DNA of 64,000 bases, from positions 1-64,000 of the forward strand of contig DASSEW010000077.1 of the NCBI GenBank assembly GCA_035695065.1. Reading direction: 5' to 3'. The notes under the pieces are model-generated. The model did not search any database, was not told the DNA's origin, and was given only the letters and a program-made list of their open reading frames with translations. Below, one piece after another: positions 63,901-64,000 of the stretch (the stretch's first letter is position 1; each line of letters starts with the position of its first letter). Made by a program: the position numbers and the translations under genes. The DNA is from 66-474 sp035695065. GTDB taxonomy: Bacteria > Pseudomonadota > Gammaproteobacteria > Xanthomonadales > Rhodanobacteraceae.

Positions 63901-64000
63901 TCTTGTCAGATGATTCGCCGACGGACTTGGTCATGACGATGTCGCCAATCACGAAGGCCAAGAGCGCAAAGACGTAGAGGACGCATGCGGCGAACACGCC
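63890..64000 (-). CDS. C-terminal part of a membrane protein, cut by the window edge
   Basis: On the minus strand an open frame enters from the window end and stops at TGA (63890-63892). It encodes GVFAACVLYVFALLAFVIGD followed by IVMTKSVGESSDKITP, a membrane helix with a polar tail. It overlaps the end of the plus-strand gene by 11 bp, in convergent orientation. The start lies outside, so family and length are unknown. Confidence 0.5.
   Translation of the reverse strand, partial: GVFAACVLYVFALLAFVIGDIVMTKSVGESSDKITP

Overview
High-GC chromosomal DNA, most likely from a gammaproteobacterium of the order Xanthomonadales, probably the Rhodanobacteraceae/Xanthomonadaceae group. This is inferred from the GC-rich codon use, the bioB-bioF-bioH-bioC cluster divergent from comF, the recC-recB-recD order, the abundance of GTAGGGCGG-type intergenic palindromes and the RAYT/REP traces. 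No rRNA or tRNA gene was recognised.

Layout. (1) 1-530: the 5' end of a REP-associated tyrosine transposase (RAYT) gene, then an AT-rich segment with a small membrane-protein gene bounded by a 24-bp imperfect inverted repeat. (2) 622-13468: an exopolysaccharide locus read leftwards. It starts with a Wza-like export lipoprotein, a Wzz-like chain-length protein and a degenerate BY-kinase-like ATPase. An outer-membrane beta-barrel, two GT4 glycosyltransferases, an O-antigen-ligase/polymerase, a polysaccharide deacetylase, a GT2, another GT4 and WecB follow. Most joints are short overlaps. Flanking genes supply sugar nucleotides: a UDP-glucuronate 4-epimerase-like enzyme and a TviB-type UDP-HexNAc 6-dehydrogenase, with a CocE-type hydrolase between them. 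(3) 18380-32412: ordinary core genes, namely a DMT exporter, a YVTN beta-propeller protein, DUF72, biotin synthesis, comF, ubiA, an amino-acid permease, a membrane protein, an M61 peptidase and a LysE exporter. (4) 32487-45780: a DNA-repair operon recC-recB-recD-lhr. (5) 46093-64000: an accessory, defence-type region. It holds a Type III-like restriction subunit, a 42-codon ORF coupled at both ends, a Fic protein, a Mod methyltransferase split by one in-frame TGA, an AAA ATPase, a RelE-like/UvrD fusion helicase, a basic zinc-ribbon protein, a 1725-residue protein with several tyrosine-recombinase-like modules, and a 253-residue unknown.

Two repeat families cut across the gene map. GTAGGGCGG palindromes sit between genes and in four cases contain the neighbour's TAG stop codon. 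A second palindrome (CCCTCTCCC/GGGAGAGGG core) lies inside coding sequence and is read in frame, several times in lhr and once in mod. The most unusual items are the giant recombinase-like protein, the TGA that separates two otherwise continuous halves of mod next to an intact res, and the coupled 42-codon ORF with a nearby 28-bp palindrome. All family assignments come from reading motifs; no database search was run.
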